A DNA stretch of 20,718 nucleotides. It comes from a virus. Every line of letters begins with the position of its first letter. Position 1 is the first letter of the stretch. The position numbers and the translations under genes were made by a program. The notes under the pieces were generated by a model. It was not told where the DNA came from and ran no database searches. It saw only the letters and a list, made by a program, of their open reading frames with translations. The DNA lies in IMG/VR virus record IMGVR_UViG_3300041409_000438, positions 1-20,718 of that record, one strand, 5' to 3'. Shown in pieces: positions 13,220 to 20,039 of the stretch.

Positions 13220-13456
13220 CCGTCGTGCGAAGGTAACCCACTCCTCCGGCGTCCCCCCCAGCTCCGTCGCGAGACGGCGCGCGACGATCCGTCCTACCGA
13301 CCGGTCGCCGTTCTCGATCTTCACGATCGCGGTCCTGTCCGTCTTCACCCGCCGGCCGAGTTCCTCCTGGGTGATGCCGAGCGCCTCGCGGGCGTCGCGG
13401 ACGCGGCGTCCGTAGGCGACGGCGATCGGGTCACGCAGCTTTTCACGTGGCGTCAC
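13028..13456 (-). CDS. XRE-family HTH regulator, probable immunity repressor
   Basis: I choose GTG at 13456 (- strand), giving 142 residues; longer in-frame extensions would run through the operator region and the divergent gene. Residues about 13-68 are an XRE/lambda-repressor-type helix-turn-helix (VAYGRRVRDAREALGITQEE, LGRRVKTDRTAIVKIENGDR, RIVARRLATELGGTPEEW). Residues 87-126 read as a regular coiled coil (DLEVLRRLEALEAEVAELRR) that could dimerise the protein. There is no LexA-like autocleavage domain. It is divergent from the HTH gene at 13542 and upstream of a membrane protein, the usual arrangement of a phage repressor. Oddity: the first 73 codons end in G or C about 88% of the time by my count, the last 69 only about 57%, and + strand coding signal appears opposite this tail. 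The true C-terminus may differ. Confidence 0.75.
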   Translation of the reverse strand: MTPREKLRDPIAVAYGRRVRDAREALGITQEELGRRVKTDRTAIVKIENGDRSVGRIVARRLATELGGTPEEWVTFARRSAEDVGSDLEVLRRLEALEAEVAELRRERNELVAAAVERLARLEEAAGIAGQRSTPRSSGGAR

Positions 13457-13541
13457 GTGACAGACCCTGCCTACACCGGGCCCGAAACGTAAGAGACACC
13501 GGGTTGACACAGTGACGTCACCGTGACATAGTGCCGTCACT
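13444..13541. promoter_or_regulatory. Operator cluster between divergent HTH genes
   Basis: The intergenic region holds repeated GTGAC/GTCAC half-sites: a perfect palindrome GTCACGTGAC (13452-13461) over the - strand GTG start, a perfect palindrome GTGACGTCAC (13512-13521) in the -35/-10 spacer of the rightward promoter, and GTGAC-N8-GTCAC (13523-13540) across its -10 and start region. Two GTGAC copies at 13512 and 13523 are 11 bp apart, one helical turn. Such spacing suits cooperative binding by one or both HTH proteins. A related AGTGACGTC lies at 12825-12833. The repeats are visible; the binding protein is inferred. Confidence 0.6.
13504..13532 (+). promoter_or_regulatory. Rightward early promoter (sigma-70 type)
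   Basis: A perfect TTGACA (13504-13509), a 17-bp spacer and CATAGT (13527-13532) form the best promoter in the window. The ATG of the HTH gene at 13542 is only 9 nt beyond the -10 and no Shine-Dalgarno is present, so transcription probably begins at or within a few bases of the start codon (leaderless mRNA). The GTGAC/GTCAC dyads lie over the spacer and start, as expected for an early promoter shut off by the repressor. Confidence 0.72.
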
Positions 13542-13859
13542 ATGGAAACCCCAACGCAGTCCCGTGTTCCCTTCGCCGACAACGGCGCGCGCATCCGTCG
13601 CGCTCGAAAGCGGAAGGGACTGAGCCAGGAGAATCTCGCGGTGACGGTCGGCACGTCACGCAGGCACATGATTCGGCTCGAGAACGGCCAGCACTTGCCG
13701 AGCCGCCGGCTCCGGGACGGCATCGCTGCCGCCTGCGAGATCGAGCCGTCCGAGATCCAGTCCGCCGACGACGAGGACGACCCCCGAATGCGTGAGGCAT
13801 TCGGCCTGTTCGTCGCCCTCATGGATCGGATCCCCAGCCGCCAGGGCGCGCACACGTGA
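13542..13859 (+). CDS. XRE-family HTH regulator, Cro-like
   Basis: ATG 13542 lies immediately behind the TTGACA/CATAGT promoter; 105 residues. Residues about 14-68 are an XRE-type HTH: NGARIRRARKRKGLSQENLA, VTVGTSRRHMIRLENGQHLP, SRRLRDGIAAACEIEPSEI. The C-terminal part is acidic (SADDEDDPRMREAFGLF) and short, with no cleavage or oligomerisation domain. As first gene of the rightward early operon and divergent from a second HTH gene, it is best read as the Cro-type early regulator; the opposite assignment (this one as the repressor, the leftward one as Cro) cannot be excluded from sequence. It overlaps the next gene by GTGA. Confidence 0.78.
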   Translation: METPTQSRVPFADNGARIRRARKRKGLSQENLAVTVGTSRRHMIRLENGQHLPSRRLRDGIAAACEIEPSEIQSADDEDDPRMREAFGLFVALMDRIPSRQGAHT

Positions 13860-14104
13860 CGCCACTGACCGAGCTCGAGGAGGCACGCATCCGCGCGCAC
13901 ATCAGCGATGTCTGCATCGCCGCCGCGACGTACGTGAACCTCGACGAGCACGCCCAGGCGGTCGCAGACACCGTCATCGCCTGCCTCTCCGCACCGGCAC
14001 CGCACGAGCTCTACCTCGCCCGCCGAACAAAAGAAGAGCCGCCCGCACCCCCCACCAAGGACGCGCGGACGGCTCCGTATCCCGAAGGAGTCTACGTCCC
14101 ATGA
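13856..14104 (+). CDS. Small early protein of unknown function
   Basis: GTG 13856 overlaps the HTH stop (GTGA) and the frame ends in an ATGA overlap with recT; 82 residues. The N-terminal helix (TELEEARIRAHISDVCIAAA, LDEHAQAVADTVIACL) is followed by a Pro/Lys-rich tail (RRTKEEPPAPPTKDARTAPY). No family recognised, no membrane segment. Small proteins before recT can be nuclease inhibitors or accessory factors, but nothing in this sequence shows that. Confidence 0.6.
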   Translation: MTPLTELEEARIRAHISDVCIAAATYVNLDEHAQAVADTVIACLSAPAPHELYLARRTKEEPPAPPTKDARTAPYPEGVYVP

Positions 14105-15195
14105 CCGAGATCGCAAACCGCGAGCAGACGCCGGCTCAGGCGCTCGTCGCCAGCGTCCGCAGCGACAGCTTCAAGAGCCAGGTCGCGCTCGCGCTCCCCG
14201 CGGGGATGCCGGCCGACAGGTTCGTCCGCGCGACCGTCACCGCGCTCATGCAGAACCCCGACCTCGCCGCCCAGGCGAGTCACGACACGATCTTCACGGC
14301 ACTCATCCGCTCCGCCCAGGATGGCCTCGTCCCCGACGGCCGCGAGGCGGCGCTCGTCGTCTACGGCGGCAAGGCGCAGTACCTCCCGATGATCGGCGGC
14401 TACCGCAAGATCGCCGCCGAGCACGGCTGGGCGCTCCAGACCGCGTGCGTCTACGAGAACGACGAGTTCGAGCACGAGCTCGGCCTCGACCCGAAGCTCC
14501 GCCACGTCCAGGCCCGGCCCGGCGTCGACCGCGGCGACATCATCGCCGCCTACTGCGTCGCGCGCCACCGCAACGGCGAGCGGCTCGTCGAGGTCATGCT
14601 CCGCGACGAGCTCGACAAGATCCGCGGGACGTCGAAGAAGCCGACGAGCGGCCCGTGGAAGGACTGGACCGACCGCATGTACGAGAAGACGGTCGGGAAG
14701 CGCGCGTTCGCGAAGCTGCCGCTGTACGGCCGCGACGAGGAGATCGACCGGATCCGCCGTCTCGTCGCCGACGACCCCGCGGACGCCGCAGCCGCGTTCT
14801 ACGGCGAGCCCGCCCGTGCGGCGCTCACCCCACCTACGTCGGCCCCGCCGACGGAGGGGCCCGCGGCTCTGCCCGCGGGCGACGGCCAGGACGACGACGA
14901 CCCCGAGCCCGTCGTCTCCGCGCCCTCAGCGACGGACGAGGAGATCGACGCCGCCGGCGCGACCACGATCCCGAGCGGCGACCGGGCGGGCAAGACGATC
15001 GCCGAGGTCGTCGCGGCGTCCGTCGGCGGCGACACGGACGCGCAGGACTGGCTCCTCTGGGCGCTCTCGCCGCGGCGGCTCTGGCATCGCAAGAGCGAGG
15101 CGTTCGACGTCGCGCTCGACGTGTACGTCCAGCACCGCGACCCGGCGCTCTGGACGCGCTCGGTCGAGGCGAACCGGATCGACGGCCAGTCGTGA
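14101..15195 (+). CDS. recT: RecT-family ssDNA annealing protein with C-terminal extension
   Basis: ATG 14101, ATGA overlap with the gene before; 364 residues. Residues about 10-245 are RecT-like: FVRATVTALMQNPDLAAQAS, IFTALIRSAQDGLVPDGREA, AQYLPMIGGYRKIAAEHGW, and the closing GPWKDWTDRMYEKTVGKRAF. RecT proteins coat single-stranded DNA and anneal it to complementary strands in phage recombination and replication. A Pro/Asp-rich linker (about 252-295) follows. Residues about 303-358 (TIPSGDRAGKTIAEVVAAS, DWLLWALSPRRLWHRKSEAF) resemble the ExoX-like C-terminal module (G-x-G-K-t pattern, then W-L-L-W) known as an add-on in nucleic-acid proteins; that part is my inference. Many RecT proteins end soon after the core. 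No RecE or lambda-Exo partner follows; an SbcCD pair does. Confidence 0.85.
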   Translation: MTEIANREQTPAQALVASVRSDSFKSQVALALPAGMPADRFVRATVTALMQNPDLAAQASHDTIFTALIRSAQDGLVPDGREAALVVYGGKAQYLPMIGGYRKIAAEHGWALQTACVYENDEFEHELGLDPKLRHVQARPGVDRGDIIAAYCVARHRNGERLVEVMLRDELDKIRGTSKKPTSGPWKDWTDRMYEKTVGKRAFAKLPLYGRDEEIDRIRRLVADDPADAAAAFYGEPARAALTPPTSAPPTEGPAALPAGDGQDDDDPEPVVSAPSATDEEIDAAGATTIPSGDRAGKTIAEVVAASVGGDTDAQDWLLWALSPRRLWHRKSEAFDVALDVYVQHRDPALWTRSVEANRIDGQS

Positions 15196-15380
15196 CCGTG
15201 TGGGCTGATATTGACCCGGCGGCAGAGCGCGAGCAGGCCGACGCGGCCCTGCGTGATCTCGACTTCGTCGCGCGCAACGGCGACAGCGACGTCGCCTACT
15301 GCATCGCTCGAGGCTTCGTCGCGCTCGTTCATGAGCTCCGCGCGATCCACGGAGACGACGGCCGGACGGTGTCCCAGTGA
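15192..15380 (+). CDS. Small early protein between recT and sbcD
   Basis: The frame from GTG 15192 overlaps the recT stop (GTGA) and its own stop overlaps the next start (GTGA); 62 residues. Sequence: an N-terminal TVWADIDPAAEREQADAALR helix, then FVARNGDSDVAYCIARGFVA and a charged end. A GTG at 15198 is an alternative start, but the overlap pattern of the whole operon favours 15192. No recognised family. Confidence 0.6.
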   Translation: MTVWADIDPAAEREQADAALRDLDFVARNGDSDVAYCIARGFVALVHELRAIHGDDGRTVSQ

Positions 15381-16600
15381 CGCGCTTCCTCTGCGTCGGC
15401 GACCTCCACCTGGAGGCCGGCGGCGACTACGGCACCCAGCCAGGCGAACGGCTCCGCGAGCAGGAGGACGTCTGGGCGCGCGCGCTCGAGATCGGCCGGA
15501 ACGCTGTGGCCGACGCGATCCTCTTCGCCGGCGACGCGTTCCACAAGGCGCGTCCGACTCCGGAGGCGATGCTCGCGTTCGAGCGGCCGCTCGTCGCTCA
15601 CCGCGCGGCGGGCGGCGCGCCGGTGTACGCGATCGTCGGGAACCATGACGTCGCGAGCGCCGCGACGGGAACCGGCCTCGAGGTCTTCGCCGAAGCCGGT
15701 CTCCTGACGCTCGCCCGGGACCCTCAGATCCGGTCGGTCGCCGGCGTCGCCATCGCGTTCCTCCCGTGGGCGGCCGCGGGCCGTCTCGTCGCCGCTCAGG
15801 GCGGAGGCGACCGCGACGACCTCAACACGCTCGCGGCTGACGCTCTCGTGACCGTCGCGCGCGGCCTCCGCTCCATGATCGAAGACTGTCCCGCGATCCT
15901 GCTGACGCACTTCTCGATCAGCGGTGCGGTCACCCCGGACGGTGCCGACGTCGGCCTGTTCCGCGAGCCCGTCCTCGACCTCCGCGAGCTCGAGGCGCTC
16001 GGCTTCGACGCGATCGTCGCCGGCCACATCCACAAGCCGCAGATGATGTCGCCCGGACAGCTCGTCGAGGACGCCGCCGGGTCGCATCAGGCGGCCGGCC
16101 AGCCGATCCTCTACACCGGGTCGCCGATGCCGCTCAACTTCGGCGAGGCGAAGTCCGACCACGGCGTCTGGATCCTCGACCTCGACGACGCTGGCGTAGG
16201 CGCGCACTTCGTCCCGATCGAAAGCCGCCGCTTCGTCACGCTCGACATCACCGCCGAGGACGCGCTCGGCGTGCAGGAACTCGACTGGGAGGGTTGCCCG
16301 GCGTGGGTCGACGTCTCCGACGCGGTCGTGAAGGTGCGAATCGCAGCGACGGCCGAGCAGGCGCGCCGCCTCGACGTCGGCGCTCTCAAGCGCGCCCTCG
16401 TCGCCGCCGGCGCAACGAAGGTCTGGGCTGTCCAGACCGAGGTGATCCGCGAAGACCGAGCACGCGTCGAAGGCCTCGACGAGACCCTCGACGAGCTCCA
16501 GGCGCTCGACCTCTACCTGAACGCGCGCGGCATCAACGGGAGCCGCGGAACCGCGCTCCGCGAGCGCACCCAGGCCTACCTCGAGGAGACCCGGTCATGA
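15377..16600 (+). CDS. SbcD/Mre11-like metallophosphoesterase nuclease
   Basis: GTG 15377 (GTGA overlap); 407 residues, close to bacterial SbcD (about 400). All calcineurin-like phosphoesterase motifs are present: GDLHLE (Asp9, His11), AGDAFHK (Asp53), GNHD (Asn89, His90, Asp91), LLTHFS (His178) and AGHIHKPQ (His217, His219), which bind two metal ions, typically manganese. A TGSPMPLNFGE region follows as in SbcD/Mre11. The C-terminal part (about 300-407) would contact the SbcC partner. With SbcC the complex cuts DNA ends, hairpins and protein-blocked ends. Phage versions (T4 gp47, T5 D12) act in recombination-dependent replication. The partner gene follows after one small gene. Confidence 0.88.
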   Translation: MTRFLCVGDLHLEAGGDYGTQPGERLREQEDVWARALEIGRNAVADAILFAGDAFHKARPTPEAMLAFERPLVAHRAAGGAPVYAIVGNHDVASAATGTGLEVFAEAGLLTLARDPQIRSVAGVAIAFLPWAAAGRLVAAQGGGDRDDLNTLAADALVTVARGLRSMIEDCPAILLTHFSISGAVTPDGADVGLFREPVLDLRELEALGFDAIVAGHIHKPQMMSPGQLVEDAAGSHQAAGQPILYTGSPMPLNFGEAKSDHGVWILDLDDAGVGAHFVPIESRRFVTLDITAEDALGVQELDWEGCPAWVDVSDAVVKVRIAATAEQARRLDVGALKRALVAAGATKVWAVQTEVIREDRARVEGLDETLDELQALDLYLNARGINGSRGTALRERTQAYLEETRS

Positions 16601-16767
16601 GATACGACGTCAAGTCAGTCCGAGTCGAAGAGTTCAAGAGCGGCCCGCGTCAGGGGCAGCGAAAGCCGATCACGCTTCCGAAGGACGCGATCCCGGTCAG
16701 CGTGGTCAGCGGCTACGGCCTCACGCTCTACTACATCGTCCCGACGACGTCGGGCGGTCGGTCATGA
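16597..16767 (+). CDS. Small protein between sbcD and sbcC
   Basis: ATG 16597 overlaps the sbcD stop (ATGA) and its stop overlaps the sbcC start (ATGA); 56 residues. The basic first half (DVKSVRVEEFKSGPRQGQRK) and a beta-like second half (AIPVSVVSGYGLTLYYIVPT) suggest a small soluble beta protein. Not recognised. Its insertion between two subunits of one enzyme with perfect overlaps suggests it works with them, though this is inference. Confidence 0.6.
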   Translation: MRYDVKSVRVEEFKSGPRQGQRKPITLPKDAIPVSVVSGYGLTLYYIVPTTSGGRS

Positions 16768-19007
16768 ACCCGCTCCGCATCAAGGCGACCAACTACCGCA
16801 CGTTCGCCGAGCTCGACGTCGAGATCCCGGAGGGCTGCGTCGCCGTCATCGGCGAGAACGGCGCGGGCAAGTCGTCGATCGTGAATGTGATCGACCTCGC
16901 GCTCTTCGGGCCCGAGACCCGGTCGCTCGCCGACTACTTGACCGACGACGCCGCGTCGACGGAGATGGAGATCGAGCTCACCTTCGAGCACGTCGGCGAG
17001 ACGTATCGCGTCCGCCGGCACTTCTCCGCGCGCGGCAAGGGCCAGACGAAACTCGACCTCGAGCGGCTCGCTCCAGATGCCGAGATCTACACGGACGGCG
17101 ACGGCTTGGAGCGTGTCCGTGTCTCGGGTTCGTCGTGGATGCCGCTCACGGCGGAGTCGCAGAAGGCGACGCAGGCCGTGATCGAGCAGCTGCTCGGCCT
17201 CTCCCGCGAGACGTTCCGGGCGTCCGCGTTCCTCGCGCAGGGCGACGGTGCAGCGTTCACCGAGGCGAAGCCCGCCGACCGGAAGCGGATCCTCGCGGAC
17301 GTGCTCGGCCTCGACCGGTGGGAAGAGCTCCTCAAGGTTGCCCGCCGTGACAAGAGCGCGGCCGAGCGGCAGGTCGCGGAGCTCGCCGGGAAGATCACGA
17401 CGCTCGAGCAGACCGTCGGCGACCCCGACACGATCCGCGGCGAACTCACGACCGCCCGCGCGATCGCCGAGTCGGCGAAGGTCGAGCGCGACACCGCCGA
17501 GAAGGCGCTCGAGGCGGCCGCGCAGACCGTGCAGGAACTCGAGACCGCGGCGACGGCCTGGACGACCCGCTCGTCGGCGCTCGCCGCCGCACAGGCACGC
17601 CTCGACGGCCAGACCCGCATCCGCGAGGAAGCCGAGCAGGCGCGCACGGACGCGGCGACGGTCGCGGCCGCGCTCGCGGCGCTCATGACCGCGTCGACGC
17701 TCGTCGAGCTCGAGACGCGCGAGCGCGAGCTCGTCACCGGCATCGACCAGCACCGCTCGGCGGTCGCTGTCCGTGAGGAGGCGATCCGGTCGCGGGCGCT
17801 CGTCGAGCGCCAGGTCGCCGCGATCGCCGCGGACGCCGAACGCCGACGGACGAAGATCGGCGAGGTCGAGGAACGCATCGCGCACCTGACCGACACCGGC
17901 CCCGGCGACGATCGCTGCGACGTCTGCCGGCAGATCCTCGGAGCCGAGGCTCTCGAAGCGACGCTCTCGAACTTCCGCGCGCAGATCGTCACGCTCGCCG
18001 ACGAGGCCCGCGCCCTCGAAGAACAGGCATCGTCGACGCCGCTCCCCGAGATCCCCGAGGTTCCCGAGCCGCCGACGATCGACGGCGTCCCTGCCGAACT
18101 GCACCTGACGCAGATCCGTGCACGGATCCAGGAGGCCCGCCAGCACGTCGGCGAGCGCGCCCGCCTCGAGGAGCGCCTCAACGCCTGCCAGGCGAAGATC
18201 GACGCCGCCGAACGGCCCGAGTACGTCGAGACGGTCGGACGGCTCCAGGATGAGCTCGAGCAGGCCAGGAAGGCGCTCGACGATGTCGAGGAGCCCGAGC
18301 CGGGAGCGCTCGACGCGGCGAAGGCGGCCGCCCTCACCGCGCGCGCACGGATGGAGGAGGAGCGGATCCAGTACGACTCCGCCGCCGCGATGATCGCCAG
18401 GCTCGAAGAGCGGCTCGCGCACGCCGACAAGATCGCCGCCGAACTAGGTACTTCACGCACCCAGCGCGCCGAGATCCAGGCTGACCTCGACGAGCTCCTC
18501 GACCTCGAGAAGGCCTACGGCCGCGACGGCATCCCCGCCCTGATCGTCGAGACCGCCGCGATCCCGTCGATCGAGACCGAGGCGAACCGCATCCTCGCCG
18601 AGCTCGGCACCTCCTACCGTGTCGAGCTGCGCACCGAGGCCGCCCTCAAGTCCGGCGACGGCCTCAAGGACACGCTCGACGTCGTCGTCATCGCCGACGG
18701 CGGCGAGCGCCCCTACGAGACGTTCTCCGGTGGCGAGCGGACACGGATCAACCTCGCGCTCCGGCTCGCGCTCGCGGAGCTCCTCGCGACCCGCCGCGGC
18801 GCGGAGTCACGGCTCCTCGCGATCGACGAACCCGAGTTCCTCGACGAGGCCGGCACGATGCGTCTCGCCGACGTCCTCCGTGGCCTGAACGAGTCCGGGA
18901 AGTTCGACCGGGTCATGCTGATCTCGCACGTTCCGACGCTCCGCGACGCCCTCGACGTCTCGATCGAGGTCGTCAAGGACGGCAACCGGTCAAGGATCGC
19001 GGCATGA
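16764..19007 (+). CDS. SbcC/Rad50-like SMC-type ATPase
   Basis: ATG 16764; 747 residues, shorter than E. coli SbcC (about 1048) and longer than T4 gp46 (about 560). The Walker A motif is GENGAGKSS (Lys36). The two coiled-coil arms (about 190-370 and 410-610) flank a zinc hook with CDVC (Cys385, Cys388). The C-terminal head has the ABC signature FSGGER (654-659) and Walker B LLAIDEPEF (Asp688, Glu689). ATP binding closes the heads and gates the nuclease SbcD; the zinc hook joins two complexes. All residues needed for activity are present. With the upstream SbcD-like gene it makes a phage Mre11-Rad50 complex in the same operon as recT. Confidence 0.9.
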   Translation: MNPLRIKATNYRTFAELDVEIPEGCVAVIGENGAGKSSIVNVIDLALFGPETRSLADYLTDDAASTEMEIELTFEHVGETYRVRRHFSARGKGQTKLDLERLAPDAEIYTDGDGLERVRVSGSSWMPLTAESQKATQAVIEQLLGLSRETFRASAFLAQGDGAAFTEAKPADRKRILADVLGLDRWEELLKVARRDKSAAERQVAELAGKITTLEQTVGDPDTIRGELTTARAIAESAKVERDTAEKALEAAAQTVQELETAATAWTTRSSALAAAQARLDGQTRIREEAEQARTDAATVAAALAALMTASTLVELETRERELVTGIDQHRSAVAVREEAIRSRALVERQVAAIAADAERRRTKIGEVEERIAHLTDTGPGDDRCDVCRQILGAEALEATLSNFRAQIVTLADEARALEEQASSTPLPEIPEVPEPPTIDGVPAELHLTQIRARIQEARQHVGERARLEERLNACQAKIDAAERPEYVETVGRLQDELEQARKALDDVEEPEPGALDAAKAAALTARARMEEERIQYDSAAAMIARLEERLAHADKIAAELGTSRTQRAEIQADLDELLDLEKAYGRDGIPALIVETAAIPSIETEANRILAELGTSYRVELRTEAALKSGDGLKDTLDVVVIADGGERPYETFSGGERTRINLALRLALAELLATRRGAESRLLAIDEPEFLDEAGTMRLADVLRGLNESGKFDRVMLISHVPTLRDALDVSIEVVKDGNRSRIAA

Positions 19008-19072
19008 CGTACCTGCTGATCGCTCTCGCGCTGATCTACGTCGCGACGCCCCTCCAGAGGCGGCGGCCATGA
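19004..19072 (+). CDS. 22-residue single-TM microprotein
   Basis: ATG 19004 overlaps the sbcC stop (ATGA) and its TGA overlaps the next ATG at 19069 (ATGA), the same junction seen through the whole operon. The product begins MTYLLIALALIYV, one hydrophobic span of about 15 residues, and ends in a basic tail (PLQRRRP), predicting a membrane microprotein with its C-terminus inside. It fills exactly the 61 nt between two genes that would otherwise break the overlap chain. Function is unknown; such peptides can modulate membrane proteins or be toxic. It is too short for routine gene finders. Confidence 0.55.
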   Translation: MTYLLIALALIYVATPLQRRRP

Positions 19073-19353
19073 CCGTCGGCTGGCTGATCCTCGGAGCGTT
19101 CACGCTCTGGCTGCTCTGGCCGCACGTCCGCGACCAGCACCCGGCTAGGACTCCGTCGTGCCGCTGCGACGTTCCAGTCACGGTGCTCGACAACCTCGAC
19201 CCCTGGGACGACTACGTCATGGGCCTCAAGACGGGCGACGTCATCGTCTCCCCCCACGACGTCGAGATCGAGCTGATCGACGGCTGGACGGCCGACGACG
19301 TCGTCTCGCTCCTCGCCGAGCTCGACCGCTGGCCCGAGATCGAGGCGGCATGA
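19069..19353 (+). CDS. Small membrane-anchored early protein
   Basis: ATG 19069; 94 residues, overlapping both neighbours by ATGA. The N-terminus is a single membrane span (GWLILGAFTLWLLWP, about 4-18) followed by a basic HVRDQHPARTPSCRCD stretch with a C-x-C, then an acidic soluble domain (NLDPWDDYVMGLKTGDVIV, DGWTADDVVSLLAELDRWPE). No recognised family. The order microprotein, then TM protein, suggests the two could act together at the membrane, which I infer only from adjacency. Confidence 0.6.
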   Translation: MTVGWLILGAFTLWLLWPHVRDQHPARTPSCRCDVPVTVLDNLDPWDDYVMGLKTGDVIVSPHDVEIELIDGWTADDVVSLLAELDRWPEIEAA

Positions 19354-20039
19354 CGGAGAACGCGAATCGTCCGGTCGCCTCCCGTGACTTGATCTCGGAG
19401 TCGCGCGATCAGTTCGTACGCGACACGTCGGAGCACGCGATGGAGATCCTGCGCGACGAGGGCATCTACCGTCACCTGCGGTTCCGAAAGCCAGGCACGG
19501 TCATCTACGGATTCGACCTCGTCACCTGGCCCGGCTACCTCGCGATCGTCGGCGACTGTGGCGACTTCCTCTTCGCCCGGTCGACCGACATGTTCGAATT
19601 CTTCGGCCCCAACGGCGCGCGCGGCGGCTTCGAGGACGCCAGGTGGGGGATCAACCCCAACTACTGGTCAGAGAAGCTCCAAGCGCCCCGTCCAGATGCG
19701 GCGCGGCGGTACTGCTACGAGCAGTTCTGCGAACGCGTCCAGGAGTGGTACGCCGACGTCGCCAAAGACCTGACGCCAGCCGCCGCAGCGGATCTCGGCG
19801 AGGCGCTCAACGAGCGAGTCCTCTCGCCGTATCTCGACGCCGTCCACAGCGAGCACGAGGCGCACGTCCTGCTCCGCGACTTCGAGCACGACGGCATCCG
19901 GATCAACGACTCGTGGGAGTGGAGCCTCCGCGACTTCGACTGGGCGTTCCTCCGGTGCTGCTGGGCGATCGTCTACGGCATCGGCAAGTACCGCGCCGAG
20001 GGCGGCACGCGCACCGAGCTTCGGGGCCCGCTGTCGTGA
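19350..20039 (+). CDS. Phage-conserved protein of unknown function
   Basis: ATG 19350 (ATGA overlap); 229 residues. The core EILRDEGIYRHLRFRKPGTV, FDLVTWPGYLAIVGDCGDF and FARSTDMFEFF matches a family I recall from many prophages of Gram-negative and Gram-positive bacteria ('GvYRHl.F..PGT....FdlvTWPGyL...GD.G...F.r..DMFeFF'), which has no firm function. The C-terminal part ends WAFLRCCWAIVYGIGKYR, also typical of the family. The protein is soluble and rich in aromatic and acidic residues, with no catalytic motif I can name. It precedes the integrase and overlaps it (GTGA). The family recall is from memory and should be confirmed by a profile search. Confidence 0.65.
   Translation: MTENANRPVASRDLISESRDQFVRDTSEHAMEILRDEGIYRHLRFRKPGTVIYGFDLVTWPGYLAIVGDCGDFLFARSTDMFEFFGPNGARGGFEDARWGINPNYWSEKLQAPRPDAARRYCYEQFCERVQEWYADVAKDLTPAAAADLGEALNERVLSPYLDAVHSEHEAHVLLRDFEHDGIRINDSWEWSLRDFDWAFLRCCWAIVYGIGKYRAEGGTRTELRGPLS

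Noticed and set aside
13457-14116. Long N-terminal extension of the leftward HTH frame up to 14116
   Set aside because: It would cover the promoter, the operator dyads and the whole Cro-like gene, and its peptide is Arg/Ser/Cys-rich shadow sequence; GTG 13456 is the sensible start.
16731-18422. Long - strand open frame opposite sbcC
   Set aside because: Mirror of the coiled-coil codons of SbcC; the forward frame has complete Walker, signature and zinc-hook motifs.
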